Assembly (NCBI GenBank): GCA_039933785.1
Contig: JBDTNL010000002.1
Coordinates: 87,754 to 151,753, forward strand
DNA length: 64,000 nucleotides
Direction of reading: 5' to 3'
DNA from: JBDTNL01 sp039933785
Lineage (GTDB): Bacteria; Acidobacteriota; Thermoanaerobaculia; Multivoradales; JAGPDF01
In this document: one piece after another, positions 24,469 to 38,904 of the stretch
How positions within the stretch are numbered: position 1 is the stretch's first letter
How the letters are laid out: each line of letters begins with the position of its first letter
Made by a program: the position numbers and the translations under genes
The notes under the pieces: generated by a model
The model's database searches: none
What the model saw: the letters and a program-made list of their open reading frames with translations, nothing else
What the model was told of the DNA's origin: nothing

Positions 24469-25874
24469 GTGTCCCCCGCTGGAACCGGAAGACTCTCGAG
24501 TAGGCTCGAGGCGGCCGGCACGCCATCGCGGACGAGCGCACGCAGCGTGGAACGGGCCATGTGCAGTACATCCTTGTCCCCTGGAAATCTGGCCAACGCT
24601 GCTTCGACCAGTTCGAGCCGGTCGTCTCGTGAGCAGCCCGGGAGCTCGCCCAGCAGGAGTTCCACGGTCGTCTTGTCGCTGTGGTCCACGACGTCAGCGA
24701 GCTCGGCGTGTGGCAGCGGCGACACCGTTATCGCACGGAGCGCGACATCGAGAGCGTCTCCATGTTGGCGGACCTTGCTCAACGCCCAGCCCAGCGCTTC
24801 GGGGTCGCCCCAGCGGGCAAGCGTAGCGGTGAGTTCGCCAGCGCTCGCATAGTCGCCGTGCAGGAGACGTCCGATCGCCGCGCGCACCTCCTCCACGTGA
24901 GCCAACCCATCCGCGTTCGAGTAGAAGGCAGCTGCCTCCTGGTCATCGAGAGCGCGCAGAAGGACTCGCAGGCTGTCGAAGTTGTCGACGGTGGCTAGCG
25001 CGGCGAGTGCCGAGAGGCACTCCGCACGCTGGCCCTGAGGTTGCCCCAGGACCTGCCGGAGCAGATCCGGCGCGTCCGCCGGGCGCGGATGTTGGATGGC
25101 CCAAAAGCAGACCGTGCCCCGGGCCCACTCGGGCAGGGTCGGACCCGCGAGAAGCCGATCGAAGAATGGCCCCACCTCTTCGGCGCTCTTCGACTCGAGC
25201 GCCCACAGCACAGGCCCGCGGTCCTCTGCCCCCTGACTTCCCGCGTACACTTGCAGCAGATCGCTTGCTGACTTCACTGGGGTGGGCCTCGCGAAGTGCC
25301 TGGCGATGTCGGCCGCAAGAGCGGCGTCGCCGTTTCGCTCCAGCCGCAGAAGAGCCGCCTTCCGCCGCTCGTAGCTGCCCATATCGGCAACCTTCGCGTA
25401 GGCCCGGACGGCCATCACCCAGGGAGAATTGATCCTGGCCACTTCCTCGTTGATGCGAGAAAAGGCGTCACGGCGCAGGTCCCAACGGCCGCTCGAATGG
25501 TCGAGGAACAGCACGTATAGGCCGCCGATCCGATAGTCGAACGCAGTGCACGCACCGCTGTAGGCGCCCGGGCGCGCATTGGAGAAGTCGTTCTCCGGGC
25601 TGGCGCCAGCGAACGGAGGGCCGCCTTGCAGCGTGATGGCGGTTCCTGGATAGCGGCCTCGCAGGGTCTCGACGACGGTGAAGCGCGTGCCGGCACTGCC
25701 GTCCGGAAGTGCAAGCTCATCCGTGGCGCGCGCCAGGACGATCGTCTCGGTCTCTTGCACCAATTCATAGTTGGTTGGCAGGAGAGCGCCGCCGGAGAGC
25801 GAGCAGGCGGCCACCGATCCTGGCGAGGCCGCGCAGAGCAGCGCGGCGAGCCCGGCGCCAATGCGCCACCTCAT
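24462..25874 (-). CDS. Exported alpha-helical (HEAT-like) protein of unknown function
   Basis: The 470-residue protein has a signal peptide ending near SVAACS, where LxxC-like text could also be a lipobox. A beta-rich N-terminal domain follows (ETETIVLARATDELALP and TVVETLRGRYPG, resembling the small domain that opens the matrixin at 51808-54393). A long Ala/Leu-rich helical repeat region follows (about 190-470). ATG 25874 overlaps the Nif3 stop (ATGA). It is the last gene of the regulator-Nif3 operon. I recognise no enzymatic motif; protein-protein interaction in the periplasm is a guess. Confidence 0.7.
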   Translation of the reverse strand: MRWRIGAGLAALLCAASPGSVAACSLSGGALLPTNYELVQETETIVLARATDELALPDGSAGTRFTVVETLRGRYPGTAITLQGGPPFAGASPENDFSNARPGAYSGACTAFDYRIGGLYVLFLDHSSGRWDLRRDAFSRINEEVARINSPWVMAVRAYAKVADMGSYERRKAALLRLERNGDAALAADIARHFARPTPVKSASDLLQVYAGSQGAEDRGPVLWALESKSAEEVGPFFDRLLAGPTLPEWARGTVCFWAIQHPRPADAPDLLRQVLGQPQGQRAECLSALAALATVDNFDSLRVLLRALDDQEAAAFYSNADGLAHVEEVRAAIGRLLHGDYASAGELTATLARWGDPEALGWALSKVRQHGDALDVALRAITVSPLPHAELADVVDHSDKTTVELLLGELPGCSRDDRLELVEAALARFPGDKDVLHMARSTLRALVRDGVPAASSLLESLPVPAGDTY

Positions 25875-26629
25875 ACCGGATTCGGTACGTCGATGAATTC
25901 GTGCTCGATCTGGAAGCGCGTCGCCACGTGCTCGCCGAGGGCGCGAATACCGAGGCGTTCGGTGGCGTAGTGGCCCGCCGACAGGTAGTGGATTCCGCTC
26001 TCGCGCGCTACGTTCATCACCCACTCGCTCACCTCGCCCGTGATGTAGGCGTCGAGCCCGGCGTCGATTGCCTGGTAGACCTCGCGCTGGGCGCCGCCGC
26101 TGATCAGCCCTACCGTCCGCACTGGGTTCGGACCGCCGAGGAAGGCCAGAGGTTCCCGGTCGTAGGTCTTTTGGCAACGCTCGACCAGCTCGGTAGGAGA
26201 TATCGGCTCGGGGAAGAAGCCCTTGACGCCAACCGACGAGCCCTCGTGAAGGCCGAACGGCTCGACGCCGTAGAGCCCGAGCGCCTTGGCGCCGAGCGCG
26301 TTGTTGCCGAGCTCCGGGTGGCGATCGAGGGGCAGATGGTAAGCGATCAGGTTGAGGTTGCCGAGTATCAATTCGCGCACGCGCTTGCCCTGCATGCCGG
26401 TGAGCACTCGGGGCGTGCCATCCCAGAACAGTCCGTGGTGAACCAGGATCGCGTCGGCCCCGGCGGCGCGTGCGCGCTCGAAGAGCTCGAGGCAGGCGGA
26501 CACTCCGGTGACGACTTTTTTCACCTCGGCCGTGCCCTCCACCTGCAGGCCGTTCGGACCGTAGTCGCGGCCGCTGGCGGCATCCAGCAAGACGTCGAGA
26601 TAGCGCACCAGCTCGGTGCGCGAGGTCAC
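25871..26629 (-). CDS. Nif3-like dinuclear metal-centre protein (GTP cyclohydrolase I type 2-like)
   Basis: The 252-residue protein has the Nif3/YqfO metal ligands: the ILVHHGLFWDG histidine pair, the AYHLPLDRHPELGNN histidine and the C-terminal SAGHYATERLG. The family forms hexamers with a dinuclear metal site; its function remains uncertain. It lacks the PII-like insertion seen in larger homologues. Start and stop both overlap neighbours by ATGA, so it sits in the middle of a translationally coupled operon. Confidence 0.92.
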   Translation of the reverse strand: MTSRTELVRYLDVLLDAASGRDYGPNGLQVEGTAEVKKVVTGVSACLELFERARAAGADAILVHHGLFWDGTPRVLTGMQGKRVRELILGNLNLIAYHLPLDRHPELGNNALGAKALGLYGVEPFGLHEGSSVGVKGFFPEPISPTELVERCQKTYDREPLAFLGGPNPVRTVGLISGGAQREVYQAIDAGLDAYITGEVSEWVMNVARESGIHYLSAGHYATERLGIRALGEHVATRFQIEHEFIDVPNPV

Positions 26630-27762
26630 ATCAGCTCCTGGATCGGAGTCTCACCGCTCAGCGTGCGGCGGTCCTTGAGCTTGCGTTGGATCTCGGCGAA
26701 CTCCAGGGAGGAGCGCAGAAAAGCATCGACTACCTGGGGGTCGAAGTGGGCGCCGCGGTCGGCGACGATGCGCCGAATGGCCTCGTCGTGAGAGAACGCC
26801 TGCTTGTAGGGCCGCTTGCTGGTGATCGCATCGTACGCGTCGGCGAGGGCCACGATGCGCGCGGCGAGCGGGATCGCCGTCCCCGATATGCCGCGCGGAT
26901 AGCCGTCGCCGTTCCAATGCTCGTGATGGTTGTACGCGATCTCTCTCCCCATGCTCAGGAAGCCGCGCGCGGTGTACTGCTCGATGACCGCGTGCAGGGT
27001 GTCGCCGCCGATGGTGGTGTGGGTGCGCATGATCGACATCTGGGCCGTGGTGAGCGGCCCGGGCTTGCGCAGGATGGCGTCCGGGATGCCCACCTTGCCG
27101 ATATCGTGGAGAGGGCTCGAGCGGTGCAGGTGCTCGGAAAATTCCTCGGTGACCTCCTGGTCGTAGAGTCCACCGCGCAGCGATTGCGCCAGGCAGCGGC
27201 TGTAGGCCGCCATGCGCTCGAGATGGAGACCGGTCTCGCTGTCGCGCGACTCGGCCAGCTTGGCGAGCGTGAGGATCGCGATGTCGCGGGTCTGGCGGAT
27301 TTCCTCGGTCTGCTCGAGAACCATGCGTTCGAGCCCGTGGCGGTACTCCTCGTTTTGACGGATCAGCCGCGCCCGCTCGATCGCCCGACGCACGGTGTTG
27401 CCGAGATCGTCGATGTCGAAGGGCTTCACCAGGTAGTCGTAAGCACCCTGACGCAGGCACTCGCGCACCATGCTGATGTCCTGTAGGCCCGAGACCATGA
27501 CCACCTGCACGGTCGAGTCGAGCTGTTTGAGCTGGCGCAGGAGCTCGAGACCGGAGGTGCCGGGCATCTCGATGTCGGAGAGCACGAGCTCGGGGCGGGG
27601 TTCCTGGCGCGCCATCCGGAGCGCTTCCTCGGCATTTGCCGCCGCGGCGCTCCCGAAGCCGAGAAACTTGAGCTGCGAGGCGAGCATCAGTCGGATCGCG
27701 GCTTCGTCGTCGACGATCAGGATGCTGGCGGCGCCCTCCACGCGAGTCTCTCCCGGGTCCAC
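26626..27762 (-). CDS. Response regulator with HD-GYP c-di-GMP phosphodiesterase output
   Basis: The 378-residue protein has a receiver domain (about 14-130) with phospho-acceptor Asp63 in LVLSDIEMPG and a linker helix. The HD-GYP domain includes the HDIGK core (His219-Asp220) and HHEHWNGDGYP. HD-GYP enzymes hydrolyse cyclic di-GMP to GMP. The domain is intact, so activity is expected. The start is GTG 27762, sharing one base with the TAG of the upstream HTH-receiver gene, and its stop overlaps nif3. A cognate kinase is not encoded nearby. Confidence 0.93.
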   Translation of the reverse strand: MDPGETRVEGAASILIVDDEAAIRLMLASQLKFLGFGSAAAANAEEALRMARQEPRPELVLSDIEMPGTSGLELLRQLKQLDSTVQVVMVSGLQDISMVRECLRQGAYDYLVKPFDIDDLGNTVRRAIERARLIRQNEEYRHGLERMVLEQTEEIRQTRDIAILTLAKLAESRDSETGLHLERMAAYSRCLAQSLRGGLYDQEVTEEFSEHLHRSSPLHDIGKVGIPDAILRKPGPLTTAQMSIMRTHTTIGGDTLHAVIEQYTARGFLSMGREIAYNHHEHWNGDGYPRGISGTAIPLAARIVALADAYDAITSKRPYKQAFSHDEAIRRIVADRGAHFDPQVVDAFLRSSLEFAEIQRKLKDRRTLSGETPIQELM

Positions 27763-28340
27763 TAGACCGGCAGCGCCTGCAGCAGGGTGAGGCAGCGTTC
27801 GACGAGGTCGCTCTCGGCTCGCCCCTTGCCGAGGAAGGTATCGGCGCCGGCTTCGAGCACGCGCGCTTCCGCGGCGTCCGAGATATCGGCGCTGAGGGCC
27901 AGCAGCTTGAGCTGATTGGAGGGCGACTTGGTGCGCAGACGGCGGCAGAAGTCGACCCCGTCCATTCCCGGCATCAAGACGTCGAACACCACCACGTGCG
28001 GCGCGTCGGCGCCGATGCGCAACAAAGCGTCGACCGGGTGCGGTTCGAGGTAAAGCGTGGCGTCCGCCATGCCGCGGGCGAGAATCTCACCCAGGGCGCG
28101 CAACGATTCGGGATCGCCGTCCAGGAGCACGATCCGCGCCTGACGGGCCGCGAACGCGGGCGGGGCGTTCAGCTTGTTGCGCTCGAGGAAGCGCAGCACC
28201 GCCGAATGCGTGATCCGCCGGTGCCCGCCGAGGGTCTTGAAGGCTTCGAGCTTGCCGCGCTCGACCCAGTCGATGACCGTGGTCGGGACGACCCCGAAAA
28301 GTTTCGCCAGCTGGTTCGTGGTGTAGAGCCGGTCTGTCAT
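27762..28340 (-). CDS. Excisionase/MerR-type HTH fused to a receiver domain
   Basis: The 192-residue protein starts at ATG 28340. Residues 1-55 form an excisionase-like winged helix (LYTTNQLAKLFGVVPTTVIDWVERGKLEAFKTLGGHRRI), as in BldC and related proteins. Residues of about 65-190 are a CheY-like receiver with VVVFDVLMPGMDG (Asp near 120) and an LALSA segment. The order is reversed compared with usual response regulators, which carry the receiver first. It likely controls transcription in response to phosphorylation. It is translationally linked to the HD-GYP regulator by a one-base overlap and lies after the pnp terminator. Confidence 0.88.
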   Translation of the reverse strand: MTDRLYTTNQLAKLFGVVPTTVIDWVERGKLEAFKTLGGHRRITHSAVLRFLERNKLNAPPAFAARQARIVLLDGDPESLRALGEILARGMADATLYLEPHPVDALLRIGADAPHVVVFDVLMPGMDGVDFCRRLRTKSPSNQLKLLALSADISDAAEARVLEAGADTFLGKGRAESDLVERCLTLLQALPV

Positions 28341-28389
28341 CGAGTCTCGGAATCGTATACCACCGACCCGCGAGGAAGTGGCAGGCAAG

Positions 28390-28417
28390 AAAAAAGCCGC
28401 CGGAGGTGCCCGGCGGC
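28390..28417 (-). terminator. Intrinsic terminator of pnp
   Basis: On the minus strand an 8-bp stem GCCGCCGG/CCGGCGGC with loop GCACCT is followed by TTTTTT (rc of 28390-28395). It lies about 30 bases beyond the pnp stop codon and ends the rimP-to-pnp transcription unit. Confidence 0.88.
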
Positions 28418-28446
28418 TCGAGCCAAGGACTGCAGTTGTCGAGCTG

Positions 28447-30675
<2,229 letters not shown>

Positions 30676-30784
30676 ACGTCCTCATTTCTAGCGGCCCAGC
30701 CGTTTCCTGAAACCAGGGAGGGCCCGCGGTTGGTCCACGCTCGGGCATCTTTGAGTTGCGGGATGCCCAGCGCGGAACGTTGAC

Positions 30785-30818
30785 GCGCGCCCACGGCCTT
30801 CGTAGGGCCGGGACGCGC
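30785..30818 (-). promoter_or_regulatory. rpsO-pnp intercistronic hairpin
   Basis: On the minus strand GCGCG / CGCGC, CC/GG and GGCC/GGCC pair around a 7-nt loop, giving a long imperfect stem between rpsO and pnp. It lacks a T-tract. In E. coli the same position carries an RNase III site controlling pnp mRNA decay, so an analogous processing role is plausible. Confidence 0.5.
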
Positions 30819-30839
30819 GGCTGGCCGGACGGTGGACGG

Positions 30840-31109
30840 CTACTTGCGGAGGCCCAGGCGCTCGATGGTACTGCGGTACTTCGCGAGATCCTGGCGCTTG
30901 AGGTAGTCGAGCAAGCGACGGCGCTGTCCGACGAGCTTCAACAGGCCGCGGCGGCTGTGGTGGTCCTTGCCGTGGGACTTGAAGTGCTCGGTCAGCTCGT
31001 TGATGCGCTGGGTCAGCAGGGCCACCTGGACCTCGGACGAGCCGGTGTCGGTCTCGTGCCGTCGGTAGTCCTGGATGACCTGGGTCTTGGCTGGGTTGCG
31101 CTGCGTCAA
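30840..31109 (-). CDS. rpsO: Ribosomal protein S15
   Basis: The 89-residue protein is full length. It shows the S15 core HETDTGSSEVQVALLTQRINELTEHFKSHGKDHHSRRGLLKLVGQRRRLLDYLKR, which binds the central domain of 16S rRNA. It lies between truB and pnp, the conserved order. An AAGGAG-like site precedes the start (rc near 31115-31120). Confidence 0.98.
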   Translation of the reverse strand: MTQRNPAKTQVIQDYRRHETDTGSSEVQVALLTQRINELTEHFKSHGKDHHSRRGLLKLVGQRRRLLDYLKRQDLAKYRSTIERLGLRK

Positions 31110-31167
31110 GATGGAAGCTCCTTTGATCCCAATGGATCCAGTGTCATTCTCTTTTTATAGGTCGAAG

Positions 31168-31176
31168 ATTGTATCA
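31168..31176 (-). promoter_or_regulatory. Possible extended -10 promoter for rpsO
   Basis: On the minus strand TG-A-TACAAT (rc of 31168-31176) forms an extended -10 element in the truB-rpsO gap, about 60 bases before the rpsO start. A -35 match is poor. A separate rpsO promoter is known in E. coli. Confidence 0.4.
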
Positions 31177-31190
31177 CTCGCCATGCAGGC

Positions 31191-32099
31191 TTATTTGAAG
31201 ACCACTTTGGGCTGAATCACGCCGACGCCGCCGCTGCCGATGCGCTCCACCACCGTACCGACGGCGATGAACTCCCGACGCCGGTTGACGACCTTGACCC
31301 AGTCGCCCTCCTCGGCATGGAAGTCCCGCATCAGGACGGTCTGGCCGTTGACGATGCGGTTTTCCTGCTGCGCGTCGGCGGCCACCTCGGCGAAAGGCAG
31401 CAACACCTCGTCGAACGACACCCAAGCCGCACCCACCGGAGTCTCCGACTCGAGCGCCTGACTGAGGCCGCCGAGCGTCAGGGCGTCCGCGACCTTGAAG
31501 GCACCGATCTGAGTGCGGCGCAGGGCCGCCAGGTGCGCTCCGCAGCCGAGCTTCCGGCCGAGATCGTGCGCCAGACTGCGGGCGTATGTTCCCGAGGAGC
31601 AACCGAGACGGAAGGCCTGCCGGTCCGTTTCCAGGGGCCCCAAAGGCGAGAATTCATACACCGTGACGTCCTTGCTGGTCTCGGGCACCTCTTCGCCGCG
31701 CCGCGCGAGCTCGTAGTACCGCACGCCGCCGACCTTCTTGGCGGAGTAGGGGGGCGGGCTCTGCGGGTGCGTGCCGACGAATTGCGCCATACCGGCAGCG
31801 ATCGACTCCTGGTCGATGCCTGCCGTCGAAGCCTCGGCGGTCACCTTGCCGGACGCGTCGTACGTGTCCGTGCTGATGCCGAAGCGCATCAGGCCTTCGT
31901 AGACCTTGGGCGCGCGGATCAGGAAGCGGGTGAGACGCGTGGCCTTGCCGAGCGTGAGCAGAAGCAAGCCGGTAGCGTCGGGATCGAGGGTTCCGCAGTG
32001 GCCGATCTTTTTCTGCTTGAGGATGCGACGAGCCTGTTGCACCACGTCGTGCGAGGTGCAGTGGGTCTCCTTGTCGATCAGGAGCAGACCGTCCTTCAC
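31191..32099 (-). CDS. truB: tRNA pseudouridine-55 synthase TruB
   Basis: The 302-residue protein contains the catalytic GTLDPDATGLLLL motif (Asp essential) and a PUA-like C-terminus. It makes pseudouridine 55 in the T-loop of tRNAs. The start is GTG 32099, which overlaps the stop of the DHH gene (GTGA). A frame continues upstream, but that text reads as an antisense-like shadow inside the DHH gene. Confidence 0.96.
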   Translation of the reverse strand: MKDGLLLIDKETHCTSHDVVQQARRILKQKKIGHCGTLDPDATGLLLLTLGKATRLTRFLIRAPKVYEGLMRFGISTDTYDASGKVTAEASTAGIDQESIAAGMAQFVGTHPQSPPPYSAKKVGGVRYYELARRGEEVPETSKDVTVYEFSPLGPLETDRQAFRLGCSSGTYARSLAHDLGRKLGCGAHLAALRRTQIGAFKVADALTLGGLSQALESETPVGAAWVSFDEVLLPFAEVAADAQQENRIVNGQTVLMRDFHAEEGDWVKVVNRRREFIAVGTVVERIGSGGVGVIQPKVVFK

Positions 32100-33076
32100 G
32101 CGCCCACCACCTGCCCCAATTCGGCAGCGACCTGCTCGCGCACTTCTTCCTCGCTGCCGGCGATCATGCAGCCGGCGGCGTTCTTGTGGCCGCCGCCGCC
32201 GTGGCGCTGGGCGATGCTCTGCACATCGATGTCGCCGCGGCTGCGCAGCGAGATCTTGCATTGCGCATTGCCGAGGCCACGAATCAGCCCCACGGCGTCG
32301 ACGCCGGCGATCGAGCGCGGACTGTCGACCAAACCTTCGGAGTCTCCCGGGGACGCACCCGCGGCGCGGAACATGTCCGGCGTCAGCAACGCCGTGGCGA
32401 CCTTTCCCGCGTGGTGCATCTTCAAGGTGCCGAGCATGGCTCCGAGGAGGCGCACCGCGCCCTCGGGCTGGCTCTCGTACAGCCATTGTGAAATTCGCTC
32501 CGGCTGCGCTCCGAGGCGCACCAGGGTCGCCGCGGCCTCGAAGGCCTGCGGCGTCGCGTTGGAGAAACGGAAGCCGCCGGTGTCGCTCACCAGGGCGAGA
32601 TAGAGACAGGCCGCGGCGTCTTCGTCGAGCGCCGCCTTGAGGGCCTGCGCGATACGCAGCACAAGCTCGCCACACGCCGGCGATCCGGTGTCGATCCAGT
32701 TCACGGTGCCGTAGTGCGAGTTGCCCAAATGGTGATCGGTGTTCAGTACCGGCAAGCCCGACATCACAGCGCTCTCGAGGCCGGTGCGCTCGGGAGTCGG
32801 ACACTCGAGGACCCAGAAGGTATCGAACGATTCACCGAAACCGGCCGGCGGCTCGGTCCCCACGTGGATACGCGCCGCACCCGGCAGTTGGGCATACACC
32901 GTCGGCACCGGGTCGCGCAGCCAGACCGTCGCCGACTTGCCGAGCGAGCGGAGGATCCGGGCCGCGCCGAGCGCCGAGCCGATCGCGTCGCCGTCCGGGC
33001 TGATGTGGCTGGTGAGCAGGAAGCGATGGCCCTGCCGGAGGCGTTGCAAGAGCGCGTCAGGAGCTGGTGTCGTCAT
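32096..33076 (-). CDS. nrnA: DHH/DHHA1 phosphoesterase (NrnA-like nanoRNase/pAp phosphatase)
   Basis: The 326-residue protein has an N-terminal DHH domain with SHISPDGDAIGSALG and the TDHHLGN signature. The C-terminal DHHA1 motif is RHGGGGHKNAAGC. NrnA-type enzymes degrade 2-5 nt RNA and dephosphorylate 3'-phosphoadenosine 5'-phosphate. The typical DHH residue after VLNT is present; one metal Asp (usually in the VLECP region) is replaced by Glu-Cys, worth noting. It overlaps rbfA by 20 bases and truB by four. Confidence 0.93.
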   Translation of the reverse strand: MTTPAPDALLQRLRQGHRFLLTSHISPDGDAIGSALGAARILRSLGKSATVWLRDPVPTVYAQLPGAARIHVGTEPPAGFGESFDTFWVLECPTPERTGLESAVMSGLPVLNTDHHLGNSHYGTVNWIDTGSPACGELVLRIAQALKAALDEDAAACLYLALVSDTGGFRFSNATPQAFEAAATLVRLGAQPERISQWLYESQPEGAVRLLGAMLGTLKMHHAGKVATALLTPDMFRAAGASPGDSEGLVDSPRSIAGVDAVGLIRGLGNAQCKISLRSRGDIDVQSIAQRHGGGGHKNAAGCMIAGSEEEVREQVAAELGQVVGA

Positions 33077-33407
33077 TCAAGCTCTCCAGCAGATCGGTGA
33101 TGCGTTGGCTGTGCTCGGCGCCACGGTCGAGCTCGAAAACCAAGTCGGGCACGACGCGGGTGCGCATGCGGCGCGCGAGCTGCGTGCGGATGAAGCCCTT
33201 GGCGTGGCGCAGACCCGCGATGGCGTCGTCGCGCTGCAGGTCGTCGCCGAGCACCGAGACCTTGACCACGGCGTGGCTCAGGTCCGGGCTCACGTCGACG
33301 CCGGTGACCGTGGTCAGGCCGATGCGCGGATCCTGGACCTCGCGGCGCAAGAGATCGGAGATCTCCGCTCGCAGAAGATCCTGTACTCGCTCGGTGCGAC
33401 GGCTCAT
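33057..33407 (-). CDS. rbfA: Ribosome-binding factor A
   Basis: The 116-residue protein has the RbfA fold text from RVQDLLRAEISDLLRREVQDPRIGLTTVTGVDVSPDLSHAVVKVSVLGD to VPDLVFELDRGAEHSQRITDLL. It assists late maturation of the 30S subunit and cold adaptation. The start overlaps the DUF503 stop (ATGA). Length is normal for a short RbfA. Confidence 0.96.
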   Translation of the reverse strand: MSRRTERVQDLLRAEISDLLRREVQDPRIGLTTVTGVDVSPDLSHAVVKVSVLGDDLQRDDAIAGLRHAKGFIRTQLARRMRTRVVPDLVFELDRGAEHSQRITDLLESLNDDTSS

Positions 33408-33697
33408 GCCATGCCCTCCAATATCTGCGGCTCCCAGCGCGTCACCAGGGCCTCGACCTTGCCGTCCGCGGTGCGCCGCAGATCGGCGAGCAACCGCTCG
33501 GCCTCCGACTCCGCCTGCGCGACCAGCGCGATCGAGATTTCGGCGCGCTGGTGCAGGTCATGGTGGTCGGTTTCCGCGACCGAGACGCGATGCCGCTGGT
33601 GGAGCCTCTCGACCAGCGACTTGACGACCCGCCGCTTGTCTTTGAGGCTCCGCGCCTGAGGAAGGTGAAGCTCGAGCACGCAGATTCCTACGACCAT
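33404..33697 (-). CDS. DUF503 (YlxP-like) protein
   Basis: The 97-residue protein reads MVVGICVLELHLPQARSLKDKRRVVKSL, typical of the DUF503/YlxP family that sits between infB and rbfA in many bacteria. It is predicted to be a small alpha/beta protein associated with ribosome biogenesis; biochemical function is unknown. It overlaps rbfA by ATGA and follows infB by about 60 bp. Confidence 0.94.
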   Translation of the reverse strand: MVVGICVLELHLPQARSLKDKRRVVKSLVERLHQRHRVSVAETDHHDLHQRAEISIALVAQAESEAERLLADLRRTADGKVEALVTRWEPQILEGMA

Positions 33698-33757
33698 TAC
33701 AGTGGGGCGGGGCGCCCAGTCACTAGAGAAGGGCGGGCGCCCCAGCCTGGTTCCCTC

Positions 33758-36586
<2,829 letters not shown>

Positions 36587-36620
36587 TCGTGCTCCGCTCC
36601 TTCGCTCGACGCGAGAAGGC

Positions 36621-38159
<1,539 letters not shown>

Positions 38160-38179
38160 TTTTCCCGTTTTTCCTTGCC

Positions 38180-38641
38180 TTACAACTCGACTTCCAGTCG
38201 GGCCTTCATGATGTCTGCCACCGGCACGCGGACGACCTCGCCGCCCTCGCGTTCAGTGATGCGCAGCTCGGTACTCTGCGCCGCAAACTCCCCCAAGTGC
38301 CCCACGACGGTGCGCTTGTGTCCGTTCTCCGGATTGCGGAATGTCACCCGCGCCAGGCGTCCGGCGAACCGCTCATAGTCACGCGGTCCGTACAACTCGC
38401 GATCCAGCCCTGGCGAGCTCACCTCCAGGGTGTAGCGCCCGCCGCCGAAGCCCGAGACATCGAGCAACGGAGAGGCCAGCCGCGAGACCATCTCGCAGTC
38501 GGCCAGCTTGATCCCACCTTCGCGATCGAGGATCAGCCGCAGGACGCCGGCCTTGAACTCCGCGTGCACCAACTCGCAGCCGGCCTGCTCGGCGATGGCG
38601 GCCAGCTCGGATACAACCGCTGGATCGATCGTCGAACTCAT
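38180..38641 (-). CDS. rimP: Ribosome maturation factor RimP
   Basis: The 153-residue protein shows the RimP N-terminal text GCELVHAEFKAGVLRLILDREGGIKLADCEMVSR and the conserved YTLEVSSPGLDRELYGPRDYERFAGRLARV. It is needed for 30S assembly. The ATG at 38641 is chosen because the conserved domain begins soon after; the frame extends upstream without homology. It heads the operon, behind a good promoter at 38697-38725. Confidence 0.96.
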   Translation of the reverse strand: MSSTIDPAVVSELAAIAEQAGCELVHAEFKAGVLRLILDREGGIKLADCEMVSRLASPLLDVSGFGGGRYTLEVSSPGLDRELYGPRDYERFAGRLARVTFRNPENGHKRTVVGHLGEFAAQSTELRITEREGGEVVRVPVADIMKARLEVEL

Positions 38642-38696
38642 TCCAATAGACCTTCCACGTGCTCTTTGCGCGAAGCAAAGGCAAGCTGGCTCGCAA

Positions 38697-38725
38697 AGTA
38701 TATGACCGGCTGGGGTTTGGCGCAA
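38697..38725 (-). promoter_or_regulatory. Sigma-70-type promoter of the rimP-nusA-infB operon
   Basis: On the minus strand TTGCGC (rc 38720-38725) and TATACT (rc 38697-38702) are separated by exactly 17 bp. The predicted start (about 38690) leaves a leader of about 50 nt that can form a CTTTGC/GCAAAG hairpin before rimP. Confidence 0.7.
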
Positions 38726-38843
38726 GCGAGCACGAGTCAGTCCGCTGCGTTTCCTGCCAGAATGGCGCGGCCGGAGTCCCACGGCCAATCATCCAGGAGC
38801 GCCTGAAGGCGAGCAGCACTGCTCCTGAGCGATGAACGGGAGC

Positions 38844-38859
38844 TGGCAAGACCCTTGCT
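38844..38859 (+). promoter_or_regulatory. Sigma-54 (-24/-12) promoter of degP-like gene
   Basis: The sequence TGGCAAGACCCTTGCT matches the consensus TGGCACG-N4-TTGCW at every defined base except one (A for C at the sixth). The GG and GC doublets have the required spacing. Transcription would start near 38870, which excludes an ATG at 38860 and makes ATG 38905 the likely start of the protease. The second gene downstream encodes a sigma-54 activator. Confidence 0.72.
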
Positions 38860-38904
38860 ATGGTCATCCACCGGATGCAGTACTCACGGAGAAAGCAAAC
38901 CGCC

